This document shows positions 8,100 to 17,699 of a DNA stretch of 64,000 nt, piece by piece. The notes beneath the pieces are model-generated. The model saw only the letters and a list, made by a program, of their open reading frames with translations, was not told the DNA's origin and searched no databases. The position numbers and the translations under genes were made by a program. This stretch comes from JAJDXW01 sp965243335 (lineage in GTDB: Bacteria > Pseudomonadota > Gammaproteobacteria > HK1): assembly GCA_965243335.1 (NCBI GenBank), contig OZ251545.1, forward strand, positions 1,612,001 to 1,676,000, in the 5' to 3' direction. Positions within the stretch are counted from its first letter, which is position 1. Every line of letters begins with the position of its first letter.

Positions 8100-11000
8100 T
8101 CAGCCGTCGTCCCGGCAGGCTTCGGAAAGGGCTTCCTCGATCCTCCTTCTCGCCGACCGACCCAGGCGCGAGATTCCCATCGCGCGGGCGATCCGATCCG
8201 CATCGCCTTCCGACGACAAGGCCTCGTCGATCGCGCGAATCTCCTCCCGGCAGACGTGCTCGATCTTGCGGAGCTCGTCGCCGCGGCCCTGGTAGCGCGC
8301 GGGGGCCGCACGTTCCCCGCCGGAGCCTGGCCAGAAGAAGCATCCGGCGGTCTCGTGGGTTCTGCTCCGCCGCCTCTCGGCGAGACCGGTCACGATGTCC
8401 CTGATCCGTTTTCCCGATCTGCGGAACCCGTGATGCCGTGCGATCCGTTGCACGAGCACGTTCTCGTGAATGGGGCCTTCGGTGTCGATGACGTGATCCA
8501 GCATGGCGCCCAGACGCGATTCGTACTCGCGCTCATAGAATGCTCCCGGATCGGGCTCCAATCCCGGCTCGTCGAAAAGAGCTGCGGCGTACAGGCCGCC
8601 GTCGGCATGAATCGATTCCACTTCGCCGGACCCGGGTACGCGATCGAGCCGATCATCTTCGATGATCCTTCCGGTCCGGGCGGCGGGTGGGTCCCGATCG
8701 TCTCCGGCCGCATCTTCTCCCTTGCCCGGCGTCGTGACGGAAGGTACGGCAGGAGTGAACCCTTCATCGGGTGCGGCAGGAGAGGACTCCAGGGCGCTCT
8801 CGGATTGTGCTTCCCGACGAACGCCCGCTTCGGCCTCCGGTTCGCTCTCCTCCCGTTCGATCCGATCCCGACGCTCCTCCTCCAGATGCCCGCACAGCTT
8901 TTCGTGGATGGCGTCGAGCGCCCTTGCCTTGTCCGTCCACCAGTCGGTGGACCATATGCGGAACAGCTTCCACCCGAGCCCTTCGAGCACCTGTTGCCGG
9001 ATCTTGTCCCGCTCCCTGGCGACCGCCGAGCTGTGATACATCGCGCCATCGCACTCGACCCCGGCGAGATACCGCCCGGGTGTATCCGGATGAACGATGC
9101 CCAGATCGACCCGATAGGCGGAGACCCCGACTTGTGGATCGACCCTCCATCCCTTCATGCGCAGCGCCCGGGCCACCGCCGCTTCGAAGGGCGACTCGAA
9201 GTCTTCGGCCGGTCGGGATACCGCCGAAGCGAGGGCCGACGGCCCCCGTTCCGCGTAGACGAGAAAGTGTTTCAGATCGGCCACGGCCTGCGCCCGGGTG
9301 CGCGACAGGTCCATCTGGTCCGGATGCAGCACGGAGAAGACGGTCATCTCCCTCCGCGCGCGTGTCAGGGCCACGTTCAGCCGGCGTTCGCCTCCTTCCC
9401 GGTTCAGCGGGCCGAAATTCATCGTCACCCGTCCGTTCCTGTCCGGTCCGTAGGTGACGCTGAACAGGATGACGTCCCGCTCGTCGCCCTGAACGGTTTC
9501 GAGATTCTTGACGAACACGGGTTCTATCGTGTGCTCGTCGGAGAATGCCGGTTCGATCTCGGGTCGGTTCAGGCGCTCCCGATCCAGCAGGTTCTCGATC
9601 AGGGTCTGCTGCTCGGAGTTGAAGGTCACGACCCCGATGGTGCGCTGCCGGGTCTCGGGATCAGGGTGGGTCAGGCGTCGGACGACCTCGGCGACGATGG
9701 CCTTCGCCTCGCCCTCGTTGTGCCGCGCCCCGCCGCGCGCGTAGAAGCCCTCCGGGCGAACCAGGCTCACCCCGCGGCTGGCGGTATCGGGGGCGGGAAA
9801 GGTGGTCAGGCGGCTCTCGTAGTAGCGGGCGTTCGAGAACGCGATCAGGCTTTCCTTGCGGGACCGGTAGTGGAGATTCAAGGTCTGCTCCGGGATACCG
9901 GCGGCGCACACTTCGTCGAGAATGCTCTCGAGGTCTCCCTCGACGTCCACGTCGCCGTCGGGGTCGTCGTCATCGGAGCGTGCGAAGAAGTTGGTCGGTG
10001 GCATCTGTCTCGGGTCGCCGGCGACGACCACCTGCCTCCCGCGGGCGATCGAACCGATTGCGTCCCAGACCGTGATCTGCGACGCCTCGTCGAAGATCAC
10101 GACGTCGAACAGCGCCCGTTCGGGCGGAAGATACTGCGCTACGGACAGGGGGGACATCATGAAGCAGGGGGCTAGTCCGGTCATGGCGTCGGGCGCTTCC
10201 TCCAGCAGCCTGCGAACCGGCTTGTGCCGCCGCTGCTTGTTCAGCTCGTGACGAATCACCCCCCAATGCGAGCTCCTGCGCACGTCGTCCTGCTTCGGCA
10301 GCTTGCCCGCGAGCCTGGCGGCGACGTATCGGGCGGTCGTCTCCTGGTAGCGTTCGTCGGCCTCGCGGAACTTCCCGATGTCCGCCTCGTGCTCCGGCGT
10401 GGAGAAGGTGCGGAGCACCTCGTCTTCCCCCATGATTGCACTGGACCACCAGGCACAGTAGGCGGCCTCGAAGGTCCGTTCGATTTCTTCGGGCGGGATC
10501 CGTCCCTGCTCGACGGCTTCCACCACCGGGAGAAGATCTGCGTCGATCGCCTCGCCCCTCCGTCTCCGCCAGGCGCACCAGTCCCGGAGCTCGCGGCGGC
10601 GCTGCGTGATTGTGTCCGCGGTTTCGCGAAGCTGCTCCATGGCCCGGTCCGAGGAAGCGAACGTTTCTCTCAGGGACGCGCCCGCAATGGCTTCGAACCC
10701 GGTGATCGTCAGCCGGAGCCCTTCGAGCGCATCGAGAAAGATCGTCGCGGCCCGCCTCACGAAGCCTTCGGGAGCCAGGAGATCGTTGCCGTCCTTCAGG
10801 ACCTGCCGGACCTTGGCGCGCATCTCCGCGAGAGCCCCCAGGTCGTCGGCCAGCTTGCCGGTGGCGCTGCGCGCTCGCTCGCCGAGGTCGCGAAGCGATT
10901 CGGCCACCGTCGGCGCCGTCGCATGTCCGGCCCAGTCCTGGAACCCGGAGAGCTGTCGGTCGAGCCGGTCGATCGCTTCGCCTTCCCGGCGAAGCCGCGC

Positions 11001-14000
11001 CAGCGCCGGGGCGTCCCGCGCCGGGTCCGGCTTGCCCAGGGCGCCGTTCGCGCGCATCTCCTTCAGGACGCTGCGCTTGGCGAAGAAGCGCTTTGGCCAC
11101 CATGCCTCCGCAGCCGCCGCCCAGCGTCGGCCGATGTCTTCGCCGTCAAGAGCCCGCCAGGCGAGCGGGTCGTAGGGGCCGCCGAGCGAAGACCGGGCTT
11201 CGCCGTAGGCGTTCAGCCGGACGGCGGCTTCTTCGAGCGCTTCGATGCGTTCCGCCCCGTCCGCTTCGAGCGCGTAGGCCGTCGGCTTCCGGTACGAGTC
11301 GACGAGCAGGCCGGCCAGCTCTCCAAGCGCCTCCAGGCGGAGCAGGGAGCGGGCGGGCAAGGCGATGCCGATCGCCTCGCAGAGCTTGCCGCAAGCATCC
11401 TCGGCCTTGCTCGCCGCGGCCGACAGCCGCCCGGCCCCTTCGGTGACCCGGCTCTCCCATTGCGGCGTCCAGTCGCTGTGCGCGACGAGGTGGAAGGGGC
11501 TCGAGGAGAGGTCTCCGACCGCCCTCGCCTGGACGGACAGGTTCTCGACCGCATCACGCATGGCCTCGAGCGTCCGTTCGTCGTGTTGTTCGGCGCTCGG
11601 CCAGTCGAGGGTCAGACGGCCCGCGGCCTCCTCGTCCCGGACCTTGACGCCGATCGCATGGTGCGCGGTCAGGCCGTTGCGGCGCTTCCGGTGCAAGCGG
11701 TCCACCACGCGGTTGAGGCGGTCGCGCAACGTTCGAAGCGCTCGCGCCCGACCCCGCCAGTCCGCATCCGGATCCGAACCGTCCGTGCCCCAAGCCGCGC
11801 GTAGCTGGTTCAGCACGTCGACCTTGCGGGCCTTGTTGGAGTGCAGCTCCAGGCAGAAACGGCCGAGCCCGGCATCCTTCAGCCGCCGCTGGACGACTTC
11901 GAGCGCCGCCGTCTTCTCCGACACGAAGAGAACGGTCTTCTCCTTCCCCAGCAGATGGGCGATCAGGTTGGAGATGGTCTGGCTCTTGCCGGTTCCGGGC
12001 GGTCCGATGATCACGAAGTCCTTGCCCCGGTCGGCGGTTGCGACCGCCGCCGTCTGCGACGAATCCGCCGGCAGCGGCATCAGCAGGTCGGAAGGGTCGA
12101 ACTCATGGTCGAGTGACGACGCTTCGACGAATTCGATCCCGGTGGTGTAGGGGTCGCGCGGCGTATCGATGAGATGCCGGACGACGCCGTTCTCTCGAAG
12201 CTGGTCCGTCCGGTCGACGAGGTCCTTCCACATCAGATACTTCGCGAAGGAGAAGTGCCCCAGGACCACGCCTTCGACGACCTCGAAGCCGGGCGCCTCC
12301 TTCACCGCCCTGCGGACGGTGCTCCAGACCCCGCTGACGTCGATGCCGCTCTCGTCCCTCGGCAGATCTTCGTCGAGACCCTTGACGTCGATCGCGAAAT
12401 CCTTGCGGAGCATCTCGAGCAGCGTGGTGTTGAAACGCGGCTCGTCGTCGTGCGCGATCATCCTGATCCCGCTGCGGACGGACTTCCTCTCGAGGCTGAT
12501 GGGAAGCAGGATCAGGGGCGCCCGGAAGTGACGGCCGTCCTTCTCGTTCCTCTTCCAGAGGAGGAAGCCGAGCGCGAGGTAGAGGGTGTTGGCGCCGCCT
12601 TCCTGCAGGGCGGTCCGGGCTCTGCGGTAGATATCGACGGTGCGGTCGTCGAGCTCCTGTCGAGGGAGGTCGACGAGCACGCGAGGGGGTTTTGTGTCGA
12701 GCGCATCCCGTGCGTACTCCTCGGTAATGACCTCACCGGTCCGCTGTCGGTGCAGCTCCTCGTCCTGGCCCGGCGCGAAGGAGTCGGGAACCGACAGGAT
12801 CCGGATCGGGGCGCCTTCGGCGAGCTTGTCTTCGAGCAGACCCGGGTTCGGGCAGATGATCGGAAGGCTGGCCTTCGTCGCGCGGTGATTGAGGAGAGGA
12901 TTCCTGATCGAAAGATCGAGCAGCTTCCGCTGCCAGCGCTCCAGACGGCCCTCGGGCGTCTGCGATTTCTCTTCCTCGGGGTCCGCGGTATCGAAATCGG
13001 GAAGCGCCGGCGCTTCCTCCAGTGTCTGTTCGACGACCGGGAAGGAGGCCTCCCCGTCCGGGGCGGGCCGCATCGACCTCGAACCGAGAGGCGTGATGCG
13101 GTGCGCCCGCGCCTGCCGGACGTCGACCGCGGCTTCGAAGGTGTGGTCGTTCTCGAGAAGGATGCTGTCCCTGGCCGCCTTGAGCGCCGCGGAAAAGGAC
13201 GGCGCGGGCGGTTGCGTGACACAGGTCGTCTCGACCAGCAGCAGCTCGTCGAGGGCGATGCGCTTTCGCAGGATTTCCGCCTCGTCGACGACGACCGTGG
13301 CAAGCCCCTCGGGCTGGAGCCAGACGCCGGCCAGGGCATGCCCTCTCGGCAGGGCGACGACCGGATTCAGCCCCGCCTGCTCGAAGGCGGCGGTGAACAG
13401 CATGGCCGTATCGAGGCAGGTCCCTACCCTGCCGTCGAGCATCTGGCCGGGCAGGCGGATCTTCTGGCCGTCACGCTCGAAGCTCGACGGTGGAAGGGCG
13501 TAGGTCAGGCCGAGGTTGCAGATCGCCGTATAGATGGCGGACGCGATCTCCCACACCCGTTGACGGCTTCGGGACCGGTAGCCGTCGATCTGAGCCACCT
13601 TCCCGGATCGGCGCAGGACCTCGCTCGCATTTCGGAGTATCCGGTCGATCGCAGGGTCGTTCGGTGTCGAGAAAGCCGCAAGCAGCTCCGGCATGAATCC
13701 CGCGCCGCCCCATTCGTTGTACGCGAGCAGCTCGACCGGTTTCGAGAGCTCCGCCAGGGTCTCTCCGTTCCTTTCGAGCCGCAGGCCCACGGCGCCCCGG
13801 ACGGATTCGGTGAGGCCGAGCAGGAATCCGCCGTCGACTTCGAGGTCGCGATCTCCGATCGTGACCAGCCCCTCCGGCTCGATCCGATCCACCGGCCACT
13901 GCTTCTCCCGGAGGAACGCCGGACTGGCGTGCAGCGCCAGCACGAGATCGTCGATGCGTTCCCGTGCATCGAGGTTCTCGACCCGGAGCTCGCGGAGCAC

Positions 14001-14072
14001 GGGAAATGCGCTCTGGTGCGCCGCGAAGTTCAGCTTCGCGGCGACCTCGCAGTGGATGCGGCAATCTGTCAT
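8100..14072 (-). CDS. Giant DUF4011-SF1 helicase-Vsr/MTES_1575 nuclease-DUF3320 protein
   Basis: A single 1990-residue protein, apparently intact. Near residue 216 GTCLDTAMLF, then GHALAGVW, suggests a transglutaminase-like fold. DUF4011 follows (LERWQRKLLDLSIRNPLLNHR). SF1 helicase motifs come next: GPPGTGKS (about residue 690), VIFDEASQI (about 1324), VAGDPRQMPPT, ETVQGDERDVILFS and NVALTRARREM. A Vsr-like REase follows (about 1640-1710: SPFEAAVARALR, GVECDGAMYH, RIWSTDWW), then a DUF3320 end (GGLYAAALF, VTGLAERRRSRTHETAG). Such proteins occur in defence islands, and relatives are catalogued as single-gene anti-phage systems (I recall the name Hhe). It would unwind and cut invading nucleic acid. 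No partner gene is evident: the upstream neighbour is a pseudogene and the downstream one is the DUF2806 chimera. Confidence 0.88.
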   Translation of the reverse strand: MTDCRIHCEVAAKLNFAAHQSAFPVLRELRVENLDARERIDDLVLALHASPAFLREKQWPVDRIEPEGLVTIGDRDLEVDGGFLLGLTESVRGAVGLRLERNGETLAELSKPVELLAYNEWGGAGFMPELLAAFSTPNDPAIDRILRNASEVLRRSGKVAQIDGYRSRSRQRVWEIASAIYTAICNLGLTYALPPSSFERDGQKIRLPGQMLDGRVGTCLDTAMLFTAAFEQAGLNPVVALPRGHALAGVWLQPEGLATVVVDEAEILRKRIALDELLLVETTCVTQPPAPSFSAALKAARDSILLENDHTFEAAVDVRQARAHRITPLGSRSMRPAPDGEASFPVVEQTLEEAPALPDFDTADPEEEKSQTPEGRLERWQRKLLDLSIRNPLLNHRATKASLPIICPNPGLLEDKLAEGAPIRILSVPDSFAPGQDEELHRQRTGEVITEEYARDALDTKPPRVLVDLPRQELDDRTVDIYRRARTALQEGGANTLYLALGFLLWKRNEKDGRHFRAPLILLPISLERKSVRSGIRMIAHDDEPRFNTTLLEMLRKDFAIDVKGLDEDLPRDESGIDVSGVWSTVRRAVKEAPGFEVVEGVVLGHFSFAKYLMWKDLVDRTDQLRENGVVRHLIDTPRDPYTTGIEFVEASSLDHEFDPSDLLMPLPADSSQTAAVATADRGKDFVIIGPPGTGKSQTISNLIAHLLGKEKTVLFVSEKTAALEVVQRRLKDAGLGRFCLELHSNKARKVDVLNQLRAAWGTDGSDPDADWRGRARALRTLRDRLNRVVDRLHRKRRNGLTAHHAIGVKVRDEEAAGRLTLDWPSAEQHDERTLEAMRDAVENLSVQARAVGDLSSSPFHLVAHSDWTPQWESRVTEGAGRLSAAASKAEDACGKLCEAIGIALPARSLLRLEALGELAGLLVDSYRKPTAYALEADGAERIEALEEAAVRLNAYGEARSSLGGPYDPLAWRALDGEDIGRRWAAAAEAWWPKRFFAKRSVLKEMRANGALGKPDPARDAPALARLRREGEAIDRLDRQLSGFQDWAGHATAPTVAESLRDLGERARSATGKLADDLGALAEMRAKVRQVLKDGNDLLAPEGFVRRAATIFLDALEGLRLTITGFEAIAGASLRETFASSDRAMEQLRETADTITQRRRELRDWCAWRRRRGEAIDADLLPVVEAVEQGRIPPEEIERTFEAAYCAWWSSAIMGEDEVLRTFSTPEHEADIGKFREADERYQETTARYVAARLAGKLPKQDDVRRSSHWGVIRHELNKQRRHKPVRRLLEEAPDAMTGLAPCFMMSPLSVAQYLPPERALFDVVIFDEASQITVWDAIGSIARGRQVVVAGDPRQMPPTNFFARSDDDDPDGDVDVEGDLESILDEVCAAGIPEQTLNLHYRSRKESLIAFSNARYYESRLTTFPAPDTASRGVSLVRPEGFYARGGARHNEGEAKAIVAEVVRRLTHPDPETRQRTIGVVTFNSEQQTLIENLLDRERLNRPEIEPAFSDEHTIEPVFVKNLETVQGDERDVILFSVTYGPDRNGRVTMNFGPLNREGGERRLNVALTRARREMTVFSVLHPDQMDLSRTRAQAVADLKHFLVYAERGPSALASAVSRPAEDFESPFEAAVARALRMKGWRVDPQVGVSAYRVDLGIVHPDTPGRYLAGVECDGAMYHSSAVARERDKIRQQVLEGLGWKLFRIWSTDWWTDKARALDAIHEKLCGHLEEERRDRIEREESEPEAEAGVRREAQSESALESSPAAPDEGFTPAVPSVTTPGKGEDAAGDDRDPPAARTGRIIEDDRLDRVPGSGEVESIHADGGLYAAALFDEPGLEPDPGAFYEREYESRLGAMLDHVIDTEGPIHENVLVQRIARHHGFRRSGKRIRDIVTGLAERRRSRTHETAGCFFWPGSGGERAAPARYQGRGDELRKIEHVCREEIRAIDEALSSEGDADRIARAMGISRLGRSARRRIEEALSEACRDDG

Positions 14073-14160
14073 GAAGGACTATTTCTCTCGACGAGGCGCG
14101 CGAAATTCTAGCGCGCCGCTTCGGGACGGCGGCCAGGGCCGCTCCGGCCGTGGGTGGCTG

Positions 14161-14421
14161 ATCGGTCGCGCCATCGTCCGGTGGCCCGGATGGGAGCGCT
14201 CCGTTGCGATGACGCCCTCGCTCCGTACACGGGAACCGGCTGATCCATGACCGCCAACCCCGCACCCAGGGTCGGTTATTCCTCCCTGCCCGCGAGCGGA
14301 TCATGGCCGGCCCGCCCGAGACCGGGCCGCTGCTCGCCCTCGCCGGGAAGGCCGAGGGGCTCGGCTACGACTCGATCCGGATCGGCGACCGCCTGCTCGC
14401 CAAGCCCGGCCACGATCCGAT
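14161..14421 (+). pseudogene. Duplicated upstream region and 5' end of the LLM oxidoreductase gene
   Basis: This block matches 15409-15668, which is the region upstream of the luciferase-like oxidoreductase gene plus its first about 58 codons. Shared stretches include ccatcgtccggtggcccgga/gtcgtccggtggcccgga, ccctcgctccgtacacg, atgaccgcc/atgaccacc, gagcggatcatggcc and ggctcggctacgactcgatc. The ATG at 14247 starts a frame that has already suffered a deletion (the YLLPT segment is altered), and homology stops after cacgatccgat. The fragment and the intact gene bracket a VapBC pair and a dispersed repeat. Confidence 0.78.
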
Positions 14422-14513
14422 TTGAACCGTTCCGGGCGAATCGTGCCCCGTCCGGCGGCGGCCCGCCGCAGCGCGGGGGCTCTTGATCCGGCAGACCCGG
14501 GACATGGCCGCCG

Positions 14514-14918
14514 TCAAGCGATCAGAGCGGCCATTCCGACCGCGACGTCGGAGAAGCCGCGCCGAACCCCCTTGTCTTCGGTGACGAGAGGGACGCCCAT
14601 CGATCTGGCCAGGGCAACGAACTCGCAGTCGTAAGCGGAGCAGTCGGACCCGGAGACGAGATCGATGACCGCGATCGAATCGACCTCGCGCTCGAAGTCG
14701 GCCAGCTCGGCTTCCGCGGCCCGGACCAGAGCCTTCGCCGCGTCCGGACCCATGACCTTCCGGCGCAGAAGCCCGGCAAGGACGTTGCGGAACTCGGATC
14801 TCCAAAGCTTCGGTACGTACCAGTGGTCCGTCGACCGCCGCAACGCTACGGCTTCCTCCGTTCGGGCGCCCGGAAGCCAGTAGTACGCCAGGATGTTCGT
14901 ATCGACGACCACGTTCAC
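14514..14918 (-). CDS. VapC-like PIN-domain toxin
   Basis: A 134-residue PIN-domain ribonuclease. The acidic catalytic residues are visible: Asp in VVVDTNILAYY, Glu in LWRSEFRNVL, Asp in SAYDCEFVALA and Asp in LVTEDKGV. It lies three bases downstream of its antitoxin and is co-transcribed with it on the minus strand. VapC toxins cut tRNA or rRNA when the labile antitoxin is lost. Nothing looks damaged. The module sits between two partial copies of an oxidoreductase 5' region, so it probably arrived with or caused a local duplication. Confidence 0.88.
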   Translation of the reverse strand: MNVVVDTNILAYYWLPGARTEEAVALRRSTDHWYVPKLWRSEFRNVLAGLLRRKVMGPDAAKALVRAAEAELADFEREVDSIAVIDLVSGSDCSAYDCEFVALARSMGVPLVTEDKGVRRGFSDVAVGMAALIA

Positions 14919-14921
14919 CGC

Positions 14922-15158
14922 TCACGTTCTCCCGGCCCGCTTGTATTCATCCACCAAGGCGTGGTCGATGTAGGGAAGCCTCTCGCGGAGCGCCTCCGCT
15001 TCGGCCAGAAGCTCCGCCCGCCGGCGCGGAAGCCTTTCAACGTGACGCTCCAGACAGGCGATGATCTCGCCCTGCAGGCTCCGGTGATTGCGCCGGGCGG
15101 CCTCCTTCAGCCCGTCGTGGAGCGCTGGCGGCAGGCCCTTGATCGTGATGGAAGCCAT
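14922..15158 (-). CDS. FitA/VapB-type ribbon-helix-helix antitoxin
   Basis: A 78-residue antitoxin. MASITIKGLPPALHDGLKEA is the ribbon-helix-helix DNA-binding domain typical of FitA-like antitoxins. The C-terminal part (ERLPYIDHALVDEYKRAG) is the charged toxin-binding tail. ATG 15158 is used because the conserved family start is MASITIKGLP; an ATG at 15191 adds an unrelated leader. The stop lies three bases before the VapC start. Such proteins repress their own promoter together with VapC. The AT-rich stretch just upstream (15160-15190) is the likely promoter and operator. Confidence 0.87.
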   Translation of the reverse strand: MASITIKGLPPALHDGLKEAARRNHRSLQGEIIACLERHVERLPRRRAELLAEAEALRERLPYIDHALVDEYKRAGRT

Positions 15159-15225
15159 GATGAAGACATCTATTTTGAAACCGAAATGCAAGTCTCCGAT
15201 GCCGCCGGCTCGAAATCAAGGCGCG

Positions 15226-15402
15226 AGCGGATGCCGAGGCATGTGCGCTGTGGGGTTTTCGCCAAGCATGCCTCGTCGCAGGCGCTCCTGGGAACGCTTG
15301 TGTCTCGCCCGCAGCGGACCGAGGGTCCGGGGGAGAAGAGCCCGTGAACGAAAGTGCGGGCGAGACGCCCGCGTTCCCAGGGATGTCCCGCGCAAGCGCC
15401 GC
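15226..15402. repeat. Dispersed palindromic repeat A, copy 1
   Basis: About 175 bases built as nested inverted repeats. The core reads ctgggaacgcttgtgtctcg-cccgca on one side and tgcgggcgagacgccc-gcgttcccag on the other. The outer left end has gaggcatgtgcgctgtgg and ttttcgccaagc. Related copies lie at about 32777, 47183, 56829, 57709 and 57935. There is no open frame of interest. The structure and copy number suggest a non-autonomous, MITE- or REPIN-like mobile element. Confidence 0.75.
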
Positions 15403-15492
15403 AGTGGTCGGTTGCGCCGTCGTCCGGTGGCCCGGAGGGGTTCGCTCTGGCACGATGGCGCCCTCGCTCCGTACACGAGAATCTGCTGACCC

Positions 15493-16446
15493 ATGACCAC
15501 CAGTCCCGCGCCGAAGATTGGCTACCTCCTCCCCACCCGCGAGCGGATCATGGCCGACCGGCCCGAGACCGGGCCGCTGCTCGCCCTCGCCGAAAGGGCC
15601 GAGGGGCTCGGCTACGACTCGATCTGGATCGGCGACAGCCTGCTCGCCAAGCCCCGCCACGATCCGATCACCCTGATGGCGGCCGTCGCGGCCCGCACGG
15701 AGCGGGTGGCGATCGGCTCGGCGGTGCTGCTGCCGGCGCTCCGCAATCCGGTCGTCCTTGCCCAACAGCTCGCGACCCTCGACCGCATCGCCGAAGGCCG
15801 GTTCATCCTCGGGGTCGGCATCGGGGCCGACACGCCGGGGACCCGCGCCGAGTTCGAGGCCGCGGGGGTCCCGTTCGAGAAGCGGGTCGGGCGGATGCTG
15901 GAGGGCCTGCGGCTCTGCCGGGCGCTCTGGTCCGGCGAGCCGGTGGACTGGGAAGGGCGCTGGACGGTCCGTCAGGGCGCGCTCGCGCCGACCCCGCATA
16001 CCGCCGGCGGGCCGCCGGTCTGGGTCGGCGGCTCGGTTCGGGCCAGCCGGGAGCGGGCCGGGCGGCGCTTCGACGGCTGGTTCCCGACCGGCCCGGACCC
16101 GAAGCGGTGGGGCGAGCACTGGCGCGAGGTCCGGGAGATCGCCGCCGCGGCCGGGCGGCCCGCCGGGGCGGTGCGCGCCGCGGTCTACCTCACCCTCGCC
16201 ATCGACGAGGACCGGCAGGCGGGCGACGCGCGGATCGACGCCTACCTGGAGGGGTACTACGGCGCGCCCGCCGCCCTGCTCCGCAAGCACCAAGCCGCCT
16301 TCGCCGGCCCGCCCGCGGCCGCCGCCGGCTGGCTCAAGCGCTACGCGGACGAGGGCGCGGAGCACCTGATGCTCCGCTTCGTCGGCGACCACGAGCGGAT
16401 GCTCGAGACCGTCGCCGCGCTCCGGGCGGAGCTCGGGCAGGCATAG
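15493..16446 (+). CDS. Luciferase-like (LLM class) flavin-dependent oxidoreductase
   Basis: A 317-residue TIM-barrel oxidoreductase of the bacterial-luciferase superfamily, which uses reduced FMN or F420. Visible family text includes KIGYLLPTRERIM, LAERAEGLGYDSIWIGDS, ITLMAAVAARTERVAIGSAV, NPVVLAQQLATLDRIAEGRF and GVGIGADTPG. A C-terminal barrel strand is PPVWVGGS. Substrate and cofactor cannot be decided from this. It is transcribed alone; a partial copy of its promoter region and first codons lies 1.25 kb upstream. The start is fixed by the conserved first strand; no strong ribosome binding site is visible. Confidence 0.88.
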   Translation: MTTSPAPKIGYLLPTRERIMADRPETGPLLALAERAEGLGYDSIWIGDSLLAKPRHDPITLMAAVAARTERVAIGSAVLLPALRNPVVLAQQLATLDRIAEGRFILGVGIGADTPGTRAEFEAAGVPFEKRVGRMLEGLRLCRALWSGEPVDWEGRWTVRQGALAPTPHTAGGPPVWVGGSVRASRERAGRRFDGWFPTGPDPKRWGEHWREVREIAAAAGRPAGAVRAAVYLTLAIDEDRQAGDARIDAYLEGYYGAPAALLRKHQAAFAGPPAAAAGWLKRYADEGAEHLMLRFVGDHERMLETVAALRAELGQA

Positions 16447-16535
16447 CCGCCCCGTCCCTCCTCCCGGAGGGCCGCCGCCCCCTCTGTTCGTCCTGTCCGC
16501 CGCCTGGTCGGGGCCTTCGCCGGCCTCCGTTCGCG

Positions 16536-17501
16536 TCAGGCGGTCTTCCCGCGGTAGGCGTAGTTACGGTCGAGCCGCTCCAGCACGTAGCCGCCGTAGC
16601 GCACCGGCTCGTAGCGGGGCGGGTCGTCCGGCCCGCGGCAGGTCGGCAGGCAGGCGATCTCGCTCTCCATGTCCGTGTCCCAGAAGAACGGGACCGAGTA
16701 ACGGGCGCGACCGGACGTGTTTCGGACCCGGTGCGGGGTCGAGGTCCAGCGGTCGTTGGTCCAGCGGGCCAGCATGTCCGCGACGTTGACGACGAACGTA
16801 CCGGGGAGGGGAGGGGCCGCGATCCAGCCGCCGCCCCGCGCGCGCACTTCGAGGCCGCCCTGCTCGTCCTGTGCGAGGAAGGTGATGAAGCCGTAGTCGG
16901 TATGGGGCGCGGCCCCGTACTGGTCGGGCGGCGTGCCGGGCGGCTCCGGCGGATAGCGCACGAGGCGAAGCCAGGTGGTCGGACGCACGAAGTGGGGGTC
17001 GAAGAACGTCTCCGGCAGGTCGAGGGTGAGGGCGAGCAGCCGGGTGAAGCGCCGGGCGAATCCGGACATCGCGGCCTGGTAGGCGGTCACCGCCTCCCGG
17101 AAGCCGGGCAGGCCGTCCGGCCACTGGTTCGGGCCCTGGAGCGGGCGCCCGAACGCGGGGTCGGCGGGGTCGACCTCGTGCATCGCCATGAACGATTCGC
17201 TCAGGTTCGGCCGGGTGACCCGGGCGACGCTCGAGCTGCGGATGATCGATGACTTCGGGGCGATGTAGCCGCGGTGGAAGCGGTTGATCGCGATGGCCTG
17301 CCTGGCCTCTCCAGGAAGGGCGTGGAAGCGGCGCGAGGCGTCGAACACCGCTTCGACGAGCGCGGGGTCGAGCCCTGTGTCGGCGACGTAGCAGAACCCG
17401 ATCCGGCGGAACGCGTCGTCGAGCTGCGCCGCGATCCCGGGCGCACGCGGGCTTCCCGGCGCGAGGCCGTCCAGGCGGACGACGGGAAGGGCGGGGCTCA
17501 T
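16536..17501 (-). CDS. 2-oxoglutarate/Fe(II) dioxygenase, isopenicillin N synthase family
   Basis: A 321-residue non-haem iron dioxygenase. The N-terminal DIOX_N region (LPVVRLDGL, IGFCYVADTGLD, FHALP) and the C-terminal jelly-roll are both present. The iron triad is the HTD of APHTDYGFITFL and the His of TPHRVRN. The RYSVPFFWD segment supplies the Arg-x-Ser that binds 2-oxoglutarate. Members hydroxylate small metabolites, xenobiotics or amino-acid derivatives. Convergent with the LLM oxidoreductase and followed (upstream on the map) by a GFA protein, it sits in a small cluster of unrelated catabolic-type enzymes. Length is normal for the family. Confidence 0.9.
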   Translation of the reverse strand: MSPALPVVRLDGLAPGSPRAPGIAAQLDDAFRRIGFCYVADTGLDPALVEAVFDASRRFHALPGEARQAIAINRFHRGYIAPKSSIIRSSSVARVTRPNLSESFMAMHEVDPADPAFGRPLQGPNQWPDGLPGFREAVTAYQAAMSGFARRFTRLLALTLDLPETFFDPHFVRPTTWLRLVRYPPEPPGTPPDQYGAAPHTDYGFITFLAQDEQGGLEVRARGGGWIAAPPLPGTFVVNVADMLARWTNDRWTSTPHRVRNTSGRARYSVPFFWDTDMESEIACLPTCRGPDDPPRYEPVRYGGYVLERLDRNYAYRGKTA

Positions 17502-17699
17502 CCGGGGCTCACTTGGCCGGAGCTGGACGGGCGCACGCGGATCAGGGTGGAACGGGGCGGTGGGGACGGGGTTTATCGGGAAGTCAGGGCGGGAGGGGGC
17601 GCCGCCCGGCGCCGGGGGAGGGCGGGGGGCTCGTTCCGGCCGTCCCCTGACCCCGGCCCCGGGTCCGGCCCCAGCCCCGGCTGCACGCCGCGGGCCCGC

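Noticed and set aside
8100..14072. Assignment to a two-gene Mokosh-type system
   Set aside because: No phospholipase-D-type partner lies beside it, and the Vsr-like REase plus DUF3320 end fits a single-protein helicase-nuclease better.
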